The notes under the pieces were generated by a model. The model did not search any database and was not told the DNA's origin. It saw nothing but the letters and a program-made list of their open reading frames with translations. A program made the translations under genes and the position numbers. Below, in pieces: positions 50,145 through 58,917 of a DNA stretch of 64,000 bases. Numbering within the stretch: position 1 is the first letter of the stretch; each line of letters opens with the position of its first letter. Origin of the DNA: Anaerolineales bacterium (GTDB taxonomy: Bacteria; Chloroflexota; Anaerolineae; 4572-78; J111). Where the stretch lies: the NCBI GenBank assembly GCA_015075405.1, contig JABTUK010000002.1, positions 868,001 to 932,000 of the forward strand. Direction: 5' to 3'.

Positions 50145-50696
50145 TCAACCTTCAAACAGTCTGGTCGGCAGACCGTCAATACTTTTTTGGTTGTGCTCGC
50201 GCTGATACTTAACCAGGCCGGCCTCGCCCTTCTGCTCAGCCCATTGGGCCATGTTGTTTCGCCGGCTCTTGAACTCATACCGGGGCACGCCAAAGCCGCA
50301 CGAGGTCTGGACCGAGTCAATATTGAGCAGGATGATCTGGCGCGCGTTCACCTGAGGTTCAAACAAGTTATACAGGTCGGACCACACGGTATCTCTGGGG
50401 TGAACTACCCGGCCATGCCCGTATAGGCGCAGGATCAGAGGTTTTTCACCAAAGCTGCAAAACATGAGGGTCATGCGCCCGTTCTCAGTCAAGTGGGCGG
50501 CCGTTTCGTTGCCGCTGCCGATCAAATCCAGGTAAATCACGGTTTTTGAGTCGAGGCAGCGAAATGTGTCCATCCCTTTGGGCGAGAGATTGATGCGGCC
50601 CTCGATCGGGGCGGTTGAGACAAAAAAGAGCTGCTGCTCCTTAATAAAGGTTTGCAACGTGTCGTTTAATTCGGAGTAGAATTTAGCCATGCTCAT
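50145..50696 (-). CDS. Pyridoxamine 5'-phosphate oxidase-fold flavin protein
   Basis: A 183-residue split-barrel protein. LQTFIKEQQLFFVSTAPIEGRINLSPKG, then VIYLDLIGSGNETAAHL and RMTLMFCSFGEKPLILRLYGHGRVV follow the PNPOx-like pattern that binds FMN or F420. This subgroup is usually annotated as a pyridoxamine oxidase-family protein of unknown substrate. The start was set at 50696 (MSMAKFY), with AAGGA seven bases upstream; the frame further up is not convincing. It is the last gene of a minus-strand group with the hydroxyacid dehydrogenase and the GntR regulator. Confidence 0.82.
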   Translation of the reverse strand: MSMAKFYSELNDTLQTFIKEQQLFFVSTAPIEGRINLSPKGMDTFRCLDSKTVIYLDLIGSGNETAAHLTENGRMTLMFCSFGEKPLILRLYGHGRVVHPRDTVWSDLYNLFEPQVNARQIILLNIDSVQTSCGFGVPRYEFKSRRNNMAQWAEQKGEAGLVKYQREHNQKSIDGLPTRLFEG

Positions 50697-50774
50697 CAGC
50701 CTTTCCTTCTGGCAAAAGTTACCGGAATTGAGGCCAACTATAGCACAGTTATCCACCCCTGACAACCGAGAGAT

Positions 50775-51791
50775 TCAATAGCCTCTGACCCGATCAACCA
50801 GATTGAGTAAAGGCTCATGATGAAAATAGCGCCGTAAATTTTCGGCCAGCACTTCACACGCCCGGTCGTGATGCCGGGCGGAAATACCGCCGATGTGGGG
50901 GGACAGAATCACGTTGTCCATTTGCCAGAGAGGGCTGCTGGCTGGCAGCGGCTCTTCTTCAAAAACATCCAGGCCGGCCCCAGCAATCTGGCCCTGACAC
51001 AGGGCGGCTATCAAAGCCGCTTCGTCAATCAGCGCCCCCCGCCCCACATTGATAAACACGGCGCTGCGTTTCATTTGGGCAAAGGCTTCAGTGTCAAACA
51101 AATGGCGGCTCTGGTCCGTACTCGGCGCGACAGCAACAACGTAATCACATTCCGGCAGCATGTCCAGCAAGCCGGAAGTAGGATAAATTTTTTCGGGGAT
51201 AGCCGCTTCCGGGTCGCCAACCGTCGAGCTAATCTCATCCCGCATGGGATACCGCCGCCCGGAATGGTTAACCACCAGTACCCGCATCCCCAGGGCTTGG
51301 GCCTGCCGGGCCAGTTCTCGCCCAATTACACCATAGCCCACAATGCCGATGGTGCTGCCGTACAATTCGGGCACAAAGAAAATCTCCCAGCGGTTTTGGG
51401 GCCACTCCGCTCGAGCCTGAAACCGCAGCAGGTCGCGCAATTTCCAGCGAAAAGCAAAAATCAGAGCCAAGGCCAGCTCGCTCACCGGGATAATGTGAAT
51501 ACCTCTAACAGTGGTGATGGGCAGGTCTAGCTGCCAGACCGGGTTGGAGCGCATGTAATCAAAACCGGCGCTGTTGAGTTGAATCCATTTCAGCCGGGGA
51601 AACAAATGAGCGTCCAACATCGAAGGTTTCTGGCCGTACAAAATCTCGACCCGCCGGCGTACCTCCTCCGAGAGATCAGCCGCGCGAGCTTCCGGCTGCT
51701 GCAAAATTTCTAAGTGAGGCGAGACAGCTTGCAATTTGCTCAGTTGGCCGTCGGTAAGGCTGACAAAACTCAATAGGCTGGCTTTTTCCAT
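50775..51791 (-). CDS. D-2-hydroxyacid dehydrogenase
   Basis: A 338-residue NAD-dependent enzyme that interconverts 2-keto and 2-hydroxy acids (SerA/CtBP-like). The nucleotide-binding loop is GIVGYGVIGRELA; catalytic residues are R in NVGRGALID, E in LDVFEEEPLP and H in LSPHIGG. The start at 51791 (MEKASLL) has AAAGGA seven bases upstream; a TTG two codons earlier is less likely. It is encoded between the flavin protein and the GntR regulator, opposite the sugar transporter. A role in sugar-acid breakdown (reduction of a keto acid) is an inference from context. Confidence 0.88.
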   Translation of the reverse strand: MEKASLLSFVSLTDGQLSKLQAVSPHLEILQQPEARAADLSEEVRRRVEILYGQKPSMLDAHLFPRLKWIQLNSAGFDYMRSNPVWQLDLPITTVRGIHIIPVSELALALIFAFRWKLRDLLRFQARAEWPQNRWEIFFVPELYGSTIGIVGYGVIGRELARQAQALGMRVLVVNHSGRRYPMRDEISSTVGDPEAAIPEKIYPTSGLLDMLPECDYVVAVAPSTDQSRHLFDTEAFAQMKRSAVFINVGRGALIDEAALIAALCQGQIAGAGLDVFEEEPLPASSPLWQMDNVILSPHIGGISARHHDRACEVLAENLRRYFHHEPLLNLVDRVRGY

Positions 51792-51820
51792 CCTCAAATC
51801 CTTTTGCGGAGGGAGATTTG

Positions 51821-51878
51821 CAGATTAGAGATTAGAGATTGGAGATTATTGGTTGAATCTCCAATCTCTAATCTCTAT
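51821..51878. repeat. AGAGATT heptamer palindrome, copy 2
   Basis: AGATTAGAGATTAGAGATT..GGAGATT and the complementary array ending AATCTCTAATCTCT. It spans the gap between the gntR-type gene stop and the dehydrogenase gene. Same family as 13561 and 57911. Confidence 0.88.
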
Positions 51879-52519
51879 TTCGTCAAGGCCCGGCTCTCCA
51901 ATTCACGCTGGAGACCGCGGCGGACGTGCTGCCGGATCGACTGGTCGGCCCGCGCCGGGTCGCCGCAGAAAATATCCTCGACCAGTTGGACGTGATCGCC
52001 AGGATCAAAGCGGGGAGCCCAGGCATATTTGGCGTTGTAAAACATCAAAACCTTCAAATTGATCCGTTCCAACGCCTCGACCAGTAAATTGCTGCCGCTA
52101 CATTCGGCCAGGTGTTGGTGAAACTCAAAATGCACCTGGGCTACCTGAGCCACGTTCTCGGTCTCCTGGGCCAATTCGTCAATTTCCCTGGCTTTTTTAA
52201 GCAGGCTGTCATAGTGTTGAGGATTGCTATGCTCCAGCAAGCGGGCCACTGCCGATGCCTCGAGCACTTCGCGCACAAAGTAGCGGTCGCGTAGGGCCGC
52301 TTCGTCTTCAATCGGGATGCGCACCCCCCAGCGCGGCACATATTCAATCAAGCCTTCATTTTCCAACATCCGCAGCGCCGCGCGCACTGTCACCACCGCC
52401 GTCTCGGTGCGCTCTGCCAGCATCCGCTGCGACAGAAATTCCCCCTGCGGCAATTCACCGTTCAGGATAACCTGTCTGAGTTTATCGTAAGCCAGTTCTT
52501 CGTTTGTTTTTGGCATCAT
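51875..52519 (-). CDS. GntR-family regulator, FadR/FCD subgroup
   Basis: A 214-residue repressor. The N-terminal winged helix (about 8-75: AYDKLRQVILNGELPQGEFL; TAVVTVRAALRMLENEGLIEYVPRWGVRI) binds DNA. The all-helical FCD domain (about 80-210) binds a metal and an organic acid (VHFEFHQHLAECSGSNLL; GDHVQLVEDIFCGDPARADQSIRQHV supply Asp/His ligands). Two nearly identical 19-base operators lie in its promoter region and at the divergent transporter promoter, fitting autoregulation and control of uptake. The inducer is probably a sugar acid or related carboxylate. Confidence 0.9.
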   Translation of the reverse strand: MMPKTNEELAYDKLRQVILNGELPQGEFLSQRMLAERTETAVVTVRAALRMLENEGLIEYVPRWGVRIPIEDEAALRDRYFVREVLEASAVARLLEHSNPQHYDSLLKKAREIDELAQETENVAQVAQVHFEFHQHLAECSGSNLLVEALERINLKVLMFYNAKYAWAPRFDPGDHVQLVEDIFCGDPARADQSIRQHVRRGLQRELESRALTK

Positions 52520-52534
52520 CGCTTAAATTTACCT

Positions 52535-52553
52535 TGTTAAAACTGTTTTAACA
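52535..52553. promoter_or_regulatory. GntR-type operator O1
   Basis: TGTTAAAACTGTTTTAACA is a perfect 19-base palindrome, 15 bases before the regulator's start codon. It matches O2 at 52632 in 17 of 19 positions. Confidence 0.78.
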
Positions 52554-52594
52554 TCGGTTGGAAACTTTACTAAAAAAATTTGAATCTGTCAATT

Positions 52595-52622
52595 TTGACA
52601 AATTAGAGGTTCTTGATATAAT
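52595..52622 (+). promoter_or_regulatory. Sigma-70 promoter of the sugar transporter operon
   Basis: TTGACA (52595-52600), 16-base spacer and TATAAT (52617-52622). Transcription would start near 52629, at the edge of operator O2, so a bound repressor would block initiation. Confidence 0.78.
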
Positions 52623-52631
52623 CGTTTTTAC

Positions 52632-52650
52632 TGTTAAAACAGTTAGAACA
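52632..52650. promoter_or_regulatory. GntR-type operator O2
   Basis: TGTTAAAACAGTTAGAACA shares the left arm TGTTAAAAC with O1 and lies just after the -10 box of the transporter promoter. The right arm departs from perfect symmetry at two positions. Confidence 0.75.
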
Positions 52651-52711
52651 GTTCGATTTTACCTCAACTATCATTTCTTGACAAACTGAACCCCTGCGAA
52701 GGAGCAGACGT

Positions 52712-54217
52712 ATGAACCCTCAGCTTGTCCCTCCCGAACCCCTGTTGAGTTTTCGAGGCGTGGTGAAGCGGTTTGGCGGTACGTTGGCCGTGGACAGGGT
52801 AGACCTGGAAGTGTATCGCGGCTCTATCCTGGCCTTATTGGGCGAAAACGGGGCGGGGAAGTCAACCTTAATCAAGTGCCTGGCCGGAATTCACCGGCTC
52901 GATGCCGGCGAAATGCGCATGCATGGCCGGCGACCGGATGGCTCGACCGAGCACTGGCCCATTTCTTTTATCCATCAAGACCTGGGGCTGATTGATTGGA
53001 TGACCGTAGCCGAAAATATGGCCATGACCACCGGTTACCCACGTCGCTTGGGCCTGGTAGATTGGCCCGCCACCGAACGCCAGGCGGCCAAAGCTCTGGA
53101 GTTGGTTGGCGGCGGCATCAACCCTCGCGCCCGAATCTTCAATCTATCCCGAACCGAAAAATCGTTGGTGGCGATTGCCCGCGCCCTGGCCGTTGAGGCC
53201 GAACTACTGGTGCTCGATGAACCCACCGCCAGCCTGCCCGAAGCCGATGTAGCCCGCTTGTTTGACGCGCTCAACCGCCTGCGCGAGCGGGGCATGGCTA
53301 TGATTTACATTTCGCACCGCCTGGATGAGGTTTTTCGGCTGGCCGACCGGGTGGCGGTGATGCGCGATGGCCGACTGATTGGCACACGCCAGGTAGCCCA
53401 AACCAGCGAAAAAGAGCTGGTCCACATGATTGTCGGGCGTTCCCCCGCCGAAGTTTTCAGTAAGGCCCCCTCATCTCAGGCCAAGCCTGTGTTGGAACTG
53501 CGCCAGGTCTGGGTTGACGAGGTTGGGCCGGTCTCCTTCCAGGTCAGGGCCGGCGAGATGGTCGGCCTGGCCGGTTTGCGCGGCGCAGGCCAGGAGATTA
53601 TCGGCCGGGCGCTCTTTGGCCTGGAGCCACTCAGCGCCGGTGAGGTGAGGTTGAACGGGGCTGCGCCTACGCTCGACTCGCCCGGCCTGGCCATCCGGGC
53701 CGGGATTGGTTTTGTCTCCAGCAACCGCCAGGAAGAGAGCCTGGCTATGAACCTGCTGGTCAGAGAGAATCTGTTTATGAACCCGGCGGTGCTGGGCCGG
53801 AAATGGCTGGAGTTTCAATCGAGCAGTTCCGAGCGGTTAAAGGGCCTGGCCCTGGTGGACCGTTTTGGGGTGCAGCCGCCCGAAACGGAGCGAGAAGCGT
53901 TTACCTTGAGCGGCGGCAACCAGCAAAAAGTGGTGCTGGCCCGCTGGCTCAACATCGGCGGCAAATTGTTGATTCTGGAAGAGCCAACCCAGGGGGTTGA
54001 CGTGGGCGCTAAAGCCGAAATCTACGGCTTGCTGAACCAGGCTATGGCCAATGGCCTGGCTGTGCTGGTGGTCTCCACCGATTTTGAGGAGATTGCCAAT
54101 GTTTGCCACCGCGCTCTGGTTTTTAATCGGGGGCGGATTGTAGCGGAATTACACGGCGATAGTTTATCAATGGCCAGCCTGGTGCAGTGCGCTTCGGGCG
54201 CCATCATTCATCAATGA
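52712..54217 (+). CDS. Sugar ABC transporter ATPase (RbsA/MglA type, two ABC domains)
   Basis: A 501-residue protein energising sugar import at the inner membrane. The first ABC domain (about 10-240) has Walker A GENGAGKST, signature LSRTEKSLVAIARAL and Walker B LLVLDEPTASLP. The second (about 255-500) has a degenerate Walker A region (GLRGAGQEIIGRA), typical of this family, and an intact signature LSGGNQQKVVLARWL followed by ILEEPTQGVDVGAK. First gene after the promoter/operator; permease and binding protein follow in order. Belongs to the CUT2 group (ribose, galactose, xylose and related sugars). Confidence 0.93.
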   Translation: MNPQLVPPEPLLSFRGVVKRFGGTLAVDRVDLEVYRGSILALLGENGAGKSTLIKCLAGIHRLDAGEMRMHGRRPDGSTEHWPISFIHQDLGLIDWMTVAENMAMTTGYPRRLGLVDWPATERQAAKALELVGGGINPRARIFNLSRTEKSLVAIARALAVEAELLVLDEPTASLPEADVARLFDALNRLRERGMAMIYISHRLDEVFRLADRVAVMRDGRLIGTRQVAQTSEKELVHMIVGRSPAEVFSKAPSSQAKPVLELRQVWVDEVGPVSFQVRAGEMVGLAGLRGAGQEIIGRALFGLEPLSAGEVRLNGAAPTLDSPGLAIRAGIGFVSSNRQEESLAMNLLVRENLFMNPAVLGRKWLEFQSSSSERLKGLALVDRFGVQPPETEREAFTLSGGNQQKVVLARWLNIGGKLLILEEPTQGVDVGAKAEIYGLLNQAMANGLAVLVVSTDFEEIANVCHRALVFNRGRIVAELHGDSLSMASLVQCASGAIIHQ

Positions 54218-54238
54218 AGATTTGAAAGAGGTTGAGCG

Positions 54239-55315
54239 ATGAGTTCATTAAAATCTACGGCATTAGAGCAGGATTTTGGAGAGGTGGAGGGAACGGGCTG
54301 GCCGCGCATCTGGCAAATCCTGAGCCGGGCGCTGCCTGTTTATGGCCTGCTGATTTTAACCGTGCTGTTGATTATCCTGTTTTCTTTCATGCTGCCCCGC
54401 ACCTTCCCGACACTCCTCAATTTACGGGCCATCCTGGGCGACAAGTCCATTATCGCCCTGCTGGCCCTGGCGGCGGTCGCGCCGATGATTGCCGGCAAGA
54501 TTGACCTGTCCATTGGCTATGGCATTGCCCTGTGGCATATTCTGGTCATTGGGCTACAGGTACGCCTGGGCGTGCCCTGGCCGGTGGCGGTGCTGATTGT
54601 GCTGGGCCTGAGCATAGGGCTGGGGGTGGCCAACGGGCTGCTGGTCGAGTTGGCCCAGATTGACGCCTTCATCGCCACGTTGGGCACGGGCACGGTCATC
54701 TATGCTATTTCGCTGTGGTACACCGACGGGCGGCAGGTTGTGGGTGAACTGCCGGACGGTTTTCTGGCGATTAATGCGACCAACGTGTTGGGGCTGCCTA
54801 TCTCCGCTTTTTACCTGCTGCTTATCACCATCATCCTGTGGCTGGCCACCGAATATCTGCCCATTGGCCGCTATCTCTATGCGATTGGAGCCAATCCCAG
54901 GGCCGCTGCGCTCAACGGGATTCCCACGCGCAAATACGTCATTGGTGCGTTTATGGCGTCCGGTTTTCTGGCCGGGCTGGCCGGAATCATCCTGGCCTCA
55001 AAGCTGCGCATCGGACAGGCCAGCGTGGGGCTTGAATTTTTACTGCCGGCCCTGGTTGGCGCGTTTCTGGGGTCAACCACCATCCGGCCGGGGCGAGTGA
55101 ATGTATGGGGCGCCATTGTGGGGGTGGCGATTCTGGCCGTCGGCATTTCCGGCATCCAACAGTTTGGCACGGCCTTTTACGTTGAGCCGCTGTTCAACGG
55201 TCTGACCCTGATTATTGCCATCGGTATTGCCAGTTATACGGGCCGCCGGGGAGCCAGTTCAAGAGCAAAGGAGGTCAAGACAACAACCGAATCTATTGAA
55301 GCAGCTAATACATAA
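54239..55315 (+). CDS. Sugar ABC transporter permease (RbsC type)
   Basis: A 358-residue inner-membrane permease with about ten helices. It has the BPD_transp_2 layout: IAPMIAGKIDLSIGYGIALW, GVANGLLVELAQIDAFIATLGTG, and the coupling segment with YAIGANPRAAALNGIPTRKYVIGAF that contacts the ATPase. It usually works as a dimer with the double ATPase encoded 22 bases upstream. Substrate follows the binding protein downstream. The last 30 residues are a hydrophilic tail. A nested palindrome separates it from the binding-protein gene. Confidence 0.92.
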   Translation: MSSLKSTALEQDFGEVEGTGWPRIWQILSRALPVYGLLILTVLLIILFSFMLPRTFPTLLNLRAILGDKSIIALLALAAVAPMIAGKIDLSIGYGIALWHILVIGLQVRLGVPWPVAVLIVLGLSIGLGVANGLLVELAQIDAFIATLGTGTVIYAISLWYTDGRQVVGELPDGFLAINATNVLGLPISAFYLLLITIILWLATEYLPIGRYLYAIGANPRAAALNGIPTRKYVIGAFMASGFLAGLAGIILASKLRIGQASVGLEFLLPALVGAFLGSTTIRPGRVNVWGAIVGVAILAVGISGIQQFGTAFYVEPLFNGLTLIIAIGIASYTGRRGASSRAKEVKTTTESIEAANT

Positions 55316-55319
55316 GACA

Positions 55320-55438
55320 TTATCGGAAATAACTTTTCTCACGCCAAGACGCAAAGTCGCAAAGGTTTCTTTAAGATTTTTCTCTCAAAAACTTGGCGTT
55401 CTTTGCGGCTTGGCGAGAGATATTCCTATTTCCGATAA
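55320..55438. repeat. Nested palindromic element between permease and binding-protein genes
   Basis: Perfect 12-base end repeats TTATCGGAAATA and TATTTCCGATAA enclose inner arms TCTCACGCCAAGACGCAAAG and CTTTGCGGCTTGGCGAGA. Total 119 bases. As mRNA it could stabilise or partly end the operon transcript and so tune binding-protein dose. Confidence 0.85.
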
Positions 55439-55495
55439 ACCCTAATGTCCAAAAGTCAATCAGCGAAGATTTTAGCTAAATCAAGGAGGATGAAA

Positions 55496-57868
55496 ATGAC
55501 CCGAAATTCTGCAAAGACAAGTTGGCATGCTCTGTTATTGACCCTTGTGGTCGTATTAATCGCAGTTCTGGTTGCGGCCTGTTCAGGGGCGCAGACGGCC
55601 GCCAATCAGGCCGCCGACCAGGCTCAAGCCGCGGCCGAGCAAGGGGAGGCTGCGGCCGAGCAGGCTCAGGAAGTCGTCGAAGCAGCCGCTACGGAAGCTC
55701 AAGAGGCGGCAGAAACGGTTAAAGAAGCTGCCGAAGAAGCGGTGGCCGAAACCGAGGCCATGGCCGACGATCCTTTTGTGGCCGAAGCGAAAGCCAAGGT
55801 CGAGGCGGCCACCCAACCTTCGTCAACCTGGAGCGGCCCCACCAGCGGCCCGGCGGCTGAGGCCGGTAAACTCATTGTTTACGTCGCCTCCGATTTGCGC
55901 AACGGCGGCGTGTTGGGCGTCAGCAAGGGCGTCGAAGAAGCGGCTAAAACGGTTGGTTGGGAAGTGCAGGTTCTTGATGGACAGGGCACAGTGTCGGGGC
56001 GGACGGCTGCCTTCAATCAAGCTATTACCCTTCAGCCCGATGGGATCATCCTGGGCGGCTTCGACGCCGTCGAGCAGCAAAGCGGCATCGAACAGGCAGC
56101 CGGTCAGAATATCCCCATCGTCGGCTGGCACGCCGCGCCCCAGCCCGGCCCCATCGAGGGGACTCCGGTGTTTGCCAACGTGACCACCGACGCCAACGAG
56201 GTGGCCGAGATTGCGGCCCTGTACGCGGTAGCTCAGTCGGGTGGCAAAGCCGGCGTGATTATTTTTACCGACTCGGCTTTTAGTATCGCCATCGCCAAGT
56301 CGGACGCCATGGCTGCCGTGATTAAGAAATGCGCCGGCTGCAAGGTGCTTTCGGTTGAGGATACGCCGCTGGCCGATACCTCGACCCGCATGCCGCAGTT
56401 GACCACTTCATTATTACAGCGCTATGGCGAGGAGTGGACCTATTCGCTGGGTATCAACGACCTCTACTTTGATTTTATGGGGCCGGCCCTGGAAACAGCC
56501 GGCAACGCCGCGGACGGGCCGCCCTTCAACCTCTCGGCCGGCGACGGCAGCGAGTCGGCCTACCAGCGGATTCGCGACAACAAGTTCCAGGTCGGCACCG
56601 TGCCCGAACCGCTGAACATGCAGGGCTGGCAGTTGGTGGATGAACTGAACCGGGCTTTTGCCGGAGAGTCGTGGAGCGGCTTCATCGCCCCAGTCCACCT
56701 GGTCACGCCGGATAATATCGAGTTTGACGGCGGCCCCAATAATGTTTATGACCCCGATAACGGCTATCGAGATGAATATAAAAAGATTTGGGGCGCCGGC
56801 GGGGCCACAGCCGCCGCAGACAGCGGCGCGGACGGCGATGATTTTGTGGCCGAAGCGAAAGCCAAAGTCGAGGCGGCCACCCAACCCGCATCAACCTGGG
56901 ATGGACCGACCAGCGGTCCGGCGGCCCAGGCCGACAAGCTGATTGTCTACGTGGCCTCCGACTTGCGCAACGGCGGCGTTCTCGGCGTTAGCAAAGGGGT
57001 GGAAGAAGCGGCCAAAGCCATCGGTTGGGAAGCGCAGGTTCTCGATGGGCAGGGCACGGTTTCGGGCCGGACGGCGGCGCTCAATCAGGCCATCACGCTT
57101 CAACCCAACGGTATCATTCTGGGCGGTTTCGACGCGGTGGAGCAGCAGGCCGGGATTGAGCAGGCGGCCGGTCAGGGTATCCCGATTGTCGGCTGGCACG
57201 CGGCGGCCAATCCAGGGCCGATTGAGGGTACGCCCGTGTTTGCCAACGTGGCCACCGATGCCAACGACGTGGCCCAAATCGCGGCTTTGTACGCGGTGGC
57301 CCAGTCGGACGGCAAGGCCGGGGTGATTGTCTTCACCGACAGCGCCTTCAGTGTGGCCATTGCCAAGTCGGATGCGATGGCCGCCGTGATTAAGCAGTGC
57401 GCCGGCTGCACGCTATTGTCGGTGGAGGACACGCCGCTGGCCGACACTTCGACCCGCATGCCGCAGTTGGTCACTTCGCTGTTGCAGCGCTACGGCGAGG
57501 AGTGGACTTATTCGCTGGGCATCAACGACCTCTATTTTGACTTTGGCGGGCCGGCATTGGCAACGGCGGGCAAGTCGCCGGAAGGGCCGCCCTACAACCT
57601 GTCGGCGGGCGACGGCAGCGAAGCGGCCTATCAGCGCATTCGAGAAAATCAATTTCAGGCCGGCACCGTGCCCGAACCGCTCAATCTGCACGGCTGGCAG
57701 TTGGTGGACGAACTGAACCGGGCCTTTGCCGGCGAGCAGTGGAGCGGTTACATCACTCCCGTCCACCTGGTCACGCCGGATAACATCGAGTTTGACGGCG
57801 GCCCCAATAATGTCTACGACCCTGACAACGGGTATCGAGACGAGTATAAAAAGATTTGGGGAAAATAG
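55496..57868 (+). CDS. Tandemly duplicated sugar-binding lipoprotein
   Basis: A 790-residue exported lipoprotein, about twice the usual length. The signal peptide ends in the lipobox LVAAC with C29 as lipid-bearing residue. Residues about 30-90 are an Ala/Glu/Gln-rich helical spacer. Residues 95-434 and 451-790 are two copies of a type I periplasmic binding domain (KLIVYVASDLRNGGVLGVSK; GIILGGFDAVEQQ; VGTVPEPLN..GWQLVDELNRAFAG). The copies are offset by exactly 1068 bases and differ by about one residue in nine over the last 70 residues. The start is the second of two close ATGs, with AAGGAGG six bases upstream. It feeds the RbsA/RbsC-type transporter. Confidence 0.93.
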   Translation: MTRNSAKTSWHALLLTLVVVLIAVLVAACSGAQTAANQAADQAQAAAEQGEAAAEQAQEVVEAAATEAQEAAETVKEAAEEAVAETEAMADDPFVAEAKAKVEAATQPSSTWSGPTSGPAAEAGKLIVYVASDLRNGGVLGVSKGVEEAAKTVGWEVQVLDGQGTVSGRTAAFNQAITLQPDGIILGGFDAVEQQSGIEQAAGQNIPIVGWHAAPQPGPIEGTPVFANVTTDANEVAEIAALYAVAQSGGKAGVIIFTDSAFSIAIAKSDAMAAVIKKCAGCKVLSVEDTPLADTSTRMPQLTTSLLQRYGEEWTYSLGINDLYFDFMGPALETAGNAADGPPFNLSAGDGSESAYQRIRDNKFQVGTVPEPLNMQGWQLVDELNRAFAGESWSGFIAPVHLVTPDNIEFDGGPNNVYDPDNGYRDEYKKIWGAGGATAAADSGADGDDFVAEAKAKVEAATQPASTWDGPTSGPAAQADKLIVYVASDLRNGGVLGVSKGVEEAAKAIGWEAQVLDGQGTVSGRTAALNQAITLQPNGIILGGFDAVEQQAGIEQAAGQGIPIVGWHAAANPGPIEGTPVFANVATDANDVAQIAALYAVAQSDGKAGVIVFTDSAFSVAIAKSDAMAAVIKQCAGCTLLSVEDTPLADTSTRMPQLVTSLLQRYGEEWTYSLGINDLYFDFGGPALATAGKSPEGPPYNLSAGDGSEAAYQRIRENQFQAGTVPEPLNLHGWQLVDELNRAFAGEQWSGYITPVHLVTPDNIEFDGGPNNVYDPDNGYRDEYKKIWGK

Positions 57869-57910
57869 CGGGTTAAGGTGGTGGACTAAATAAATTCTCC
57901 AATTCACGGC

Positions 57911-57964
57911 GGGATTAGAGATTGGGGATTAGAGATTAAACTCGATTTCCAATCTCCAATCTCC
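57911..57964. repeat. AGAGATT heptamer palindrome, copy 3
   Basis: GGATTAGAGATTGGGGATT AGAGATT and the facing array TTTCCAATCTCCAATCTCC. It lies between the binding-protein stop and the lactonase ribosome site. Confidence 0.85.
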
Positions 57965-57984
57965 TAAAAAGGAGAGATGTAAAC

Positions 57985-58890
57985 GTGGCCGGCTTTGAAA
58001 TCTTTGATGACCGTTTTCGGGCGCTTTTGCAGCCCGATTCCCGTCTGGAACGTTTATGCACCGGCGCAGTTTGGTCAGAGGGGCCGGTCTACTTTGCCGA
58101 AGGGGATTACGTGCTGTGGAGCGACATCCCCAACAACCGCATGCTGCGCTGGTCGGCCGGGGAGGGCATGAGCGTTTTTCGCCAGCCGGCCAACTTTACC
58201 AACGGCCATTACCGCGATTTGCAAGGCCGCCTGGTTAGTTGCGAGCACGGCGGGCGGCGCATCAGCCGCACCGAGCCGGATGGCACAGTTGTCACCCTGG
58301 TGGATAACTATCAAGGCAAACGGCTGAACTCGCCGAATGACCTGGTGGTGAAGTCGGACGGCACAATCTGGTTTAGCGACCCCCCCTATGGCATTCTCAG
58401 TAACCGGGAGGGCTACCAGGCTGAAAGCGAACTGGGGGCCAACTACGTCTTTCGCTACGATCCGCAGACAGATGCGTTGACCATTGTGGTTGACGATGTG
58501 GTTGAACCCAATGGATTGGCCTTTTCACCAGACGAGAGCCTGTTGTACGTAGCCGACACCTCGGCGGCGTTCGACCCCCACGGCAACCATCACATCCGGG
58601 TTTATGAGGTGGTTGACGGCAAAACGGCGACAAATGGACGGCTCTTTGTAGAAGTCAATCCGGGCCTGGCCGATGGCTTTCGGGTTGATCAACACGGCCA
58701 TATCTTTACCAGTTCGGCCGACAGCATCCAGGTTTACCACCCCGACAGCCAGCTTTTGGGCAAAATTCTGGTCCCGGAGAAGGTGTCCAACTGCACCTTT
58801 GGCGGGCCGGATAAAAATCGGCTGTTCATCACGGCCAGCACCTCGCTGTATGCAATTACCCTCAATACTCAGGGCGCGCAAAAACCTTAA
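57985..58890 (+). CDS. SMP-30/gluconolactonase-family lactonase
   Basis: A 301-residue six-bladed beta-propeller hydrolase that opens sugar lactones to aldonic acids. The family landmarks are CTGAVWSEGPVYFAEGDYVLWSDIPNNRMLRW (metal-binding Glu at the start), GKRLNSPNDLVVKSDGTIWFSDPPYG (Asn/Asp ligands), EPNGLAFSPDESLLYVADT (Asn ligand) and GLADGFRVDQHGHIF (Asp ligand). GTG start with AAGGAGA. No signal peptide, so cytoplasmic. In this locus it would follow the dehydrogenase that oxidises an imported sugar to its lactone. Confidence 0.9.
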   Translation: MAGFEIFDDRFRALLQPDSRLERLCTGAVWSEGPVYFAEGDYVLWSDIPNNRMLRWSAGEGMSVFRQPANFTNGHYRDLQGRLVSCEHGGRRISRTEPDGTVVTLVDNYQGKRLNSPNDLVVKSDGTIWFSDPPYGILSNREGYQAESELGANYVFRYDPQTDALTIVVDDVVEPNGLAFSPDESLLYVADTSAAFDPHGNHHIRVYEVVDGKTATNGRLFVEVNPGLADGFRVDQHGHIFTSSADSIQVYHPDSQLLGKILVPEKVSNCTFGGPDKNRLFITASTSLYAITLNTQGAQKP

Positions 58891-58917
58891 CGTCATAAAA
58901 AAGAACTGCTCAGTCTA

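Noticed and set aside
55496..57868. Assembly artefact as the cause of the duplicated binding protein
   Set aside because: The two copies differ at many positions, including substitutions throughout the C-terminal part, so they are not identical reads collapsed wrongly; long-read proof is still desirable.
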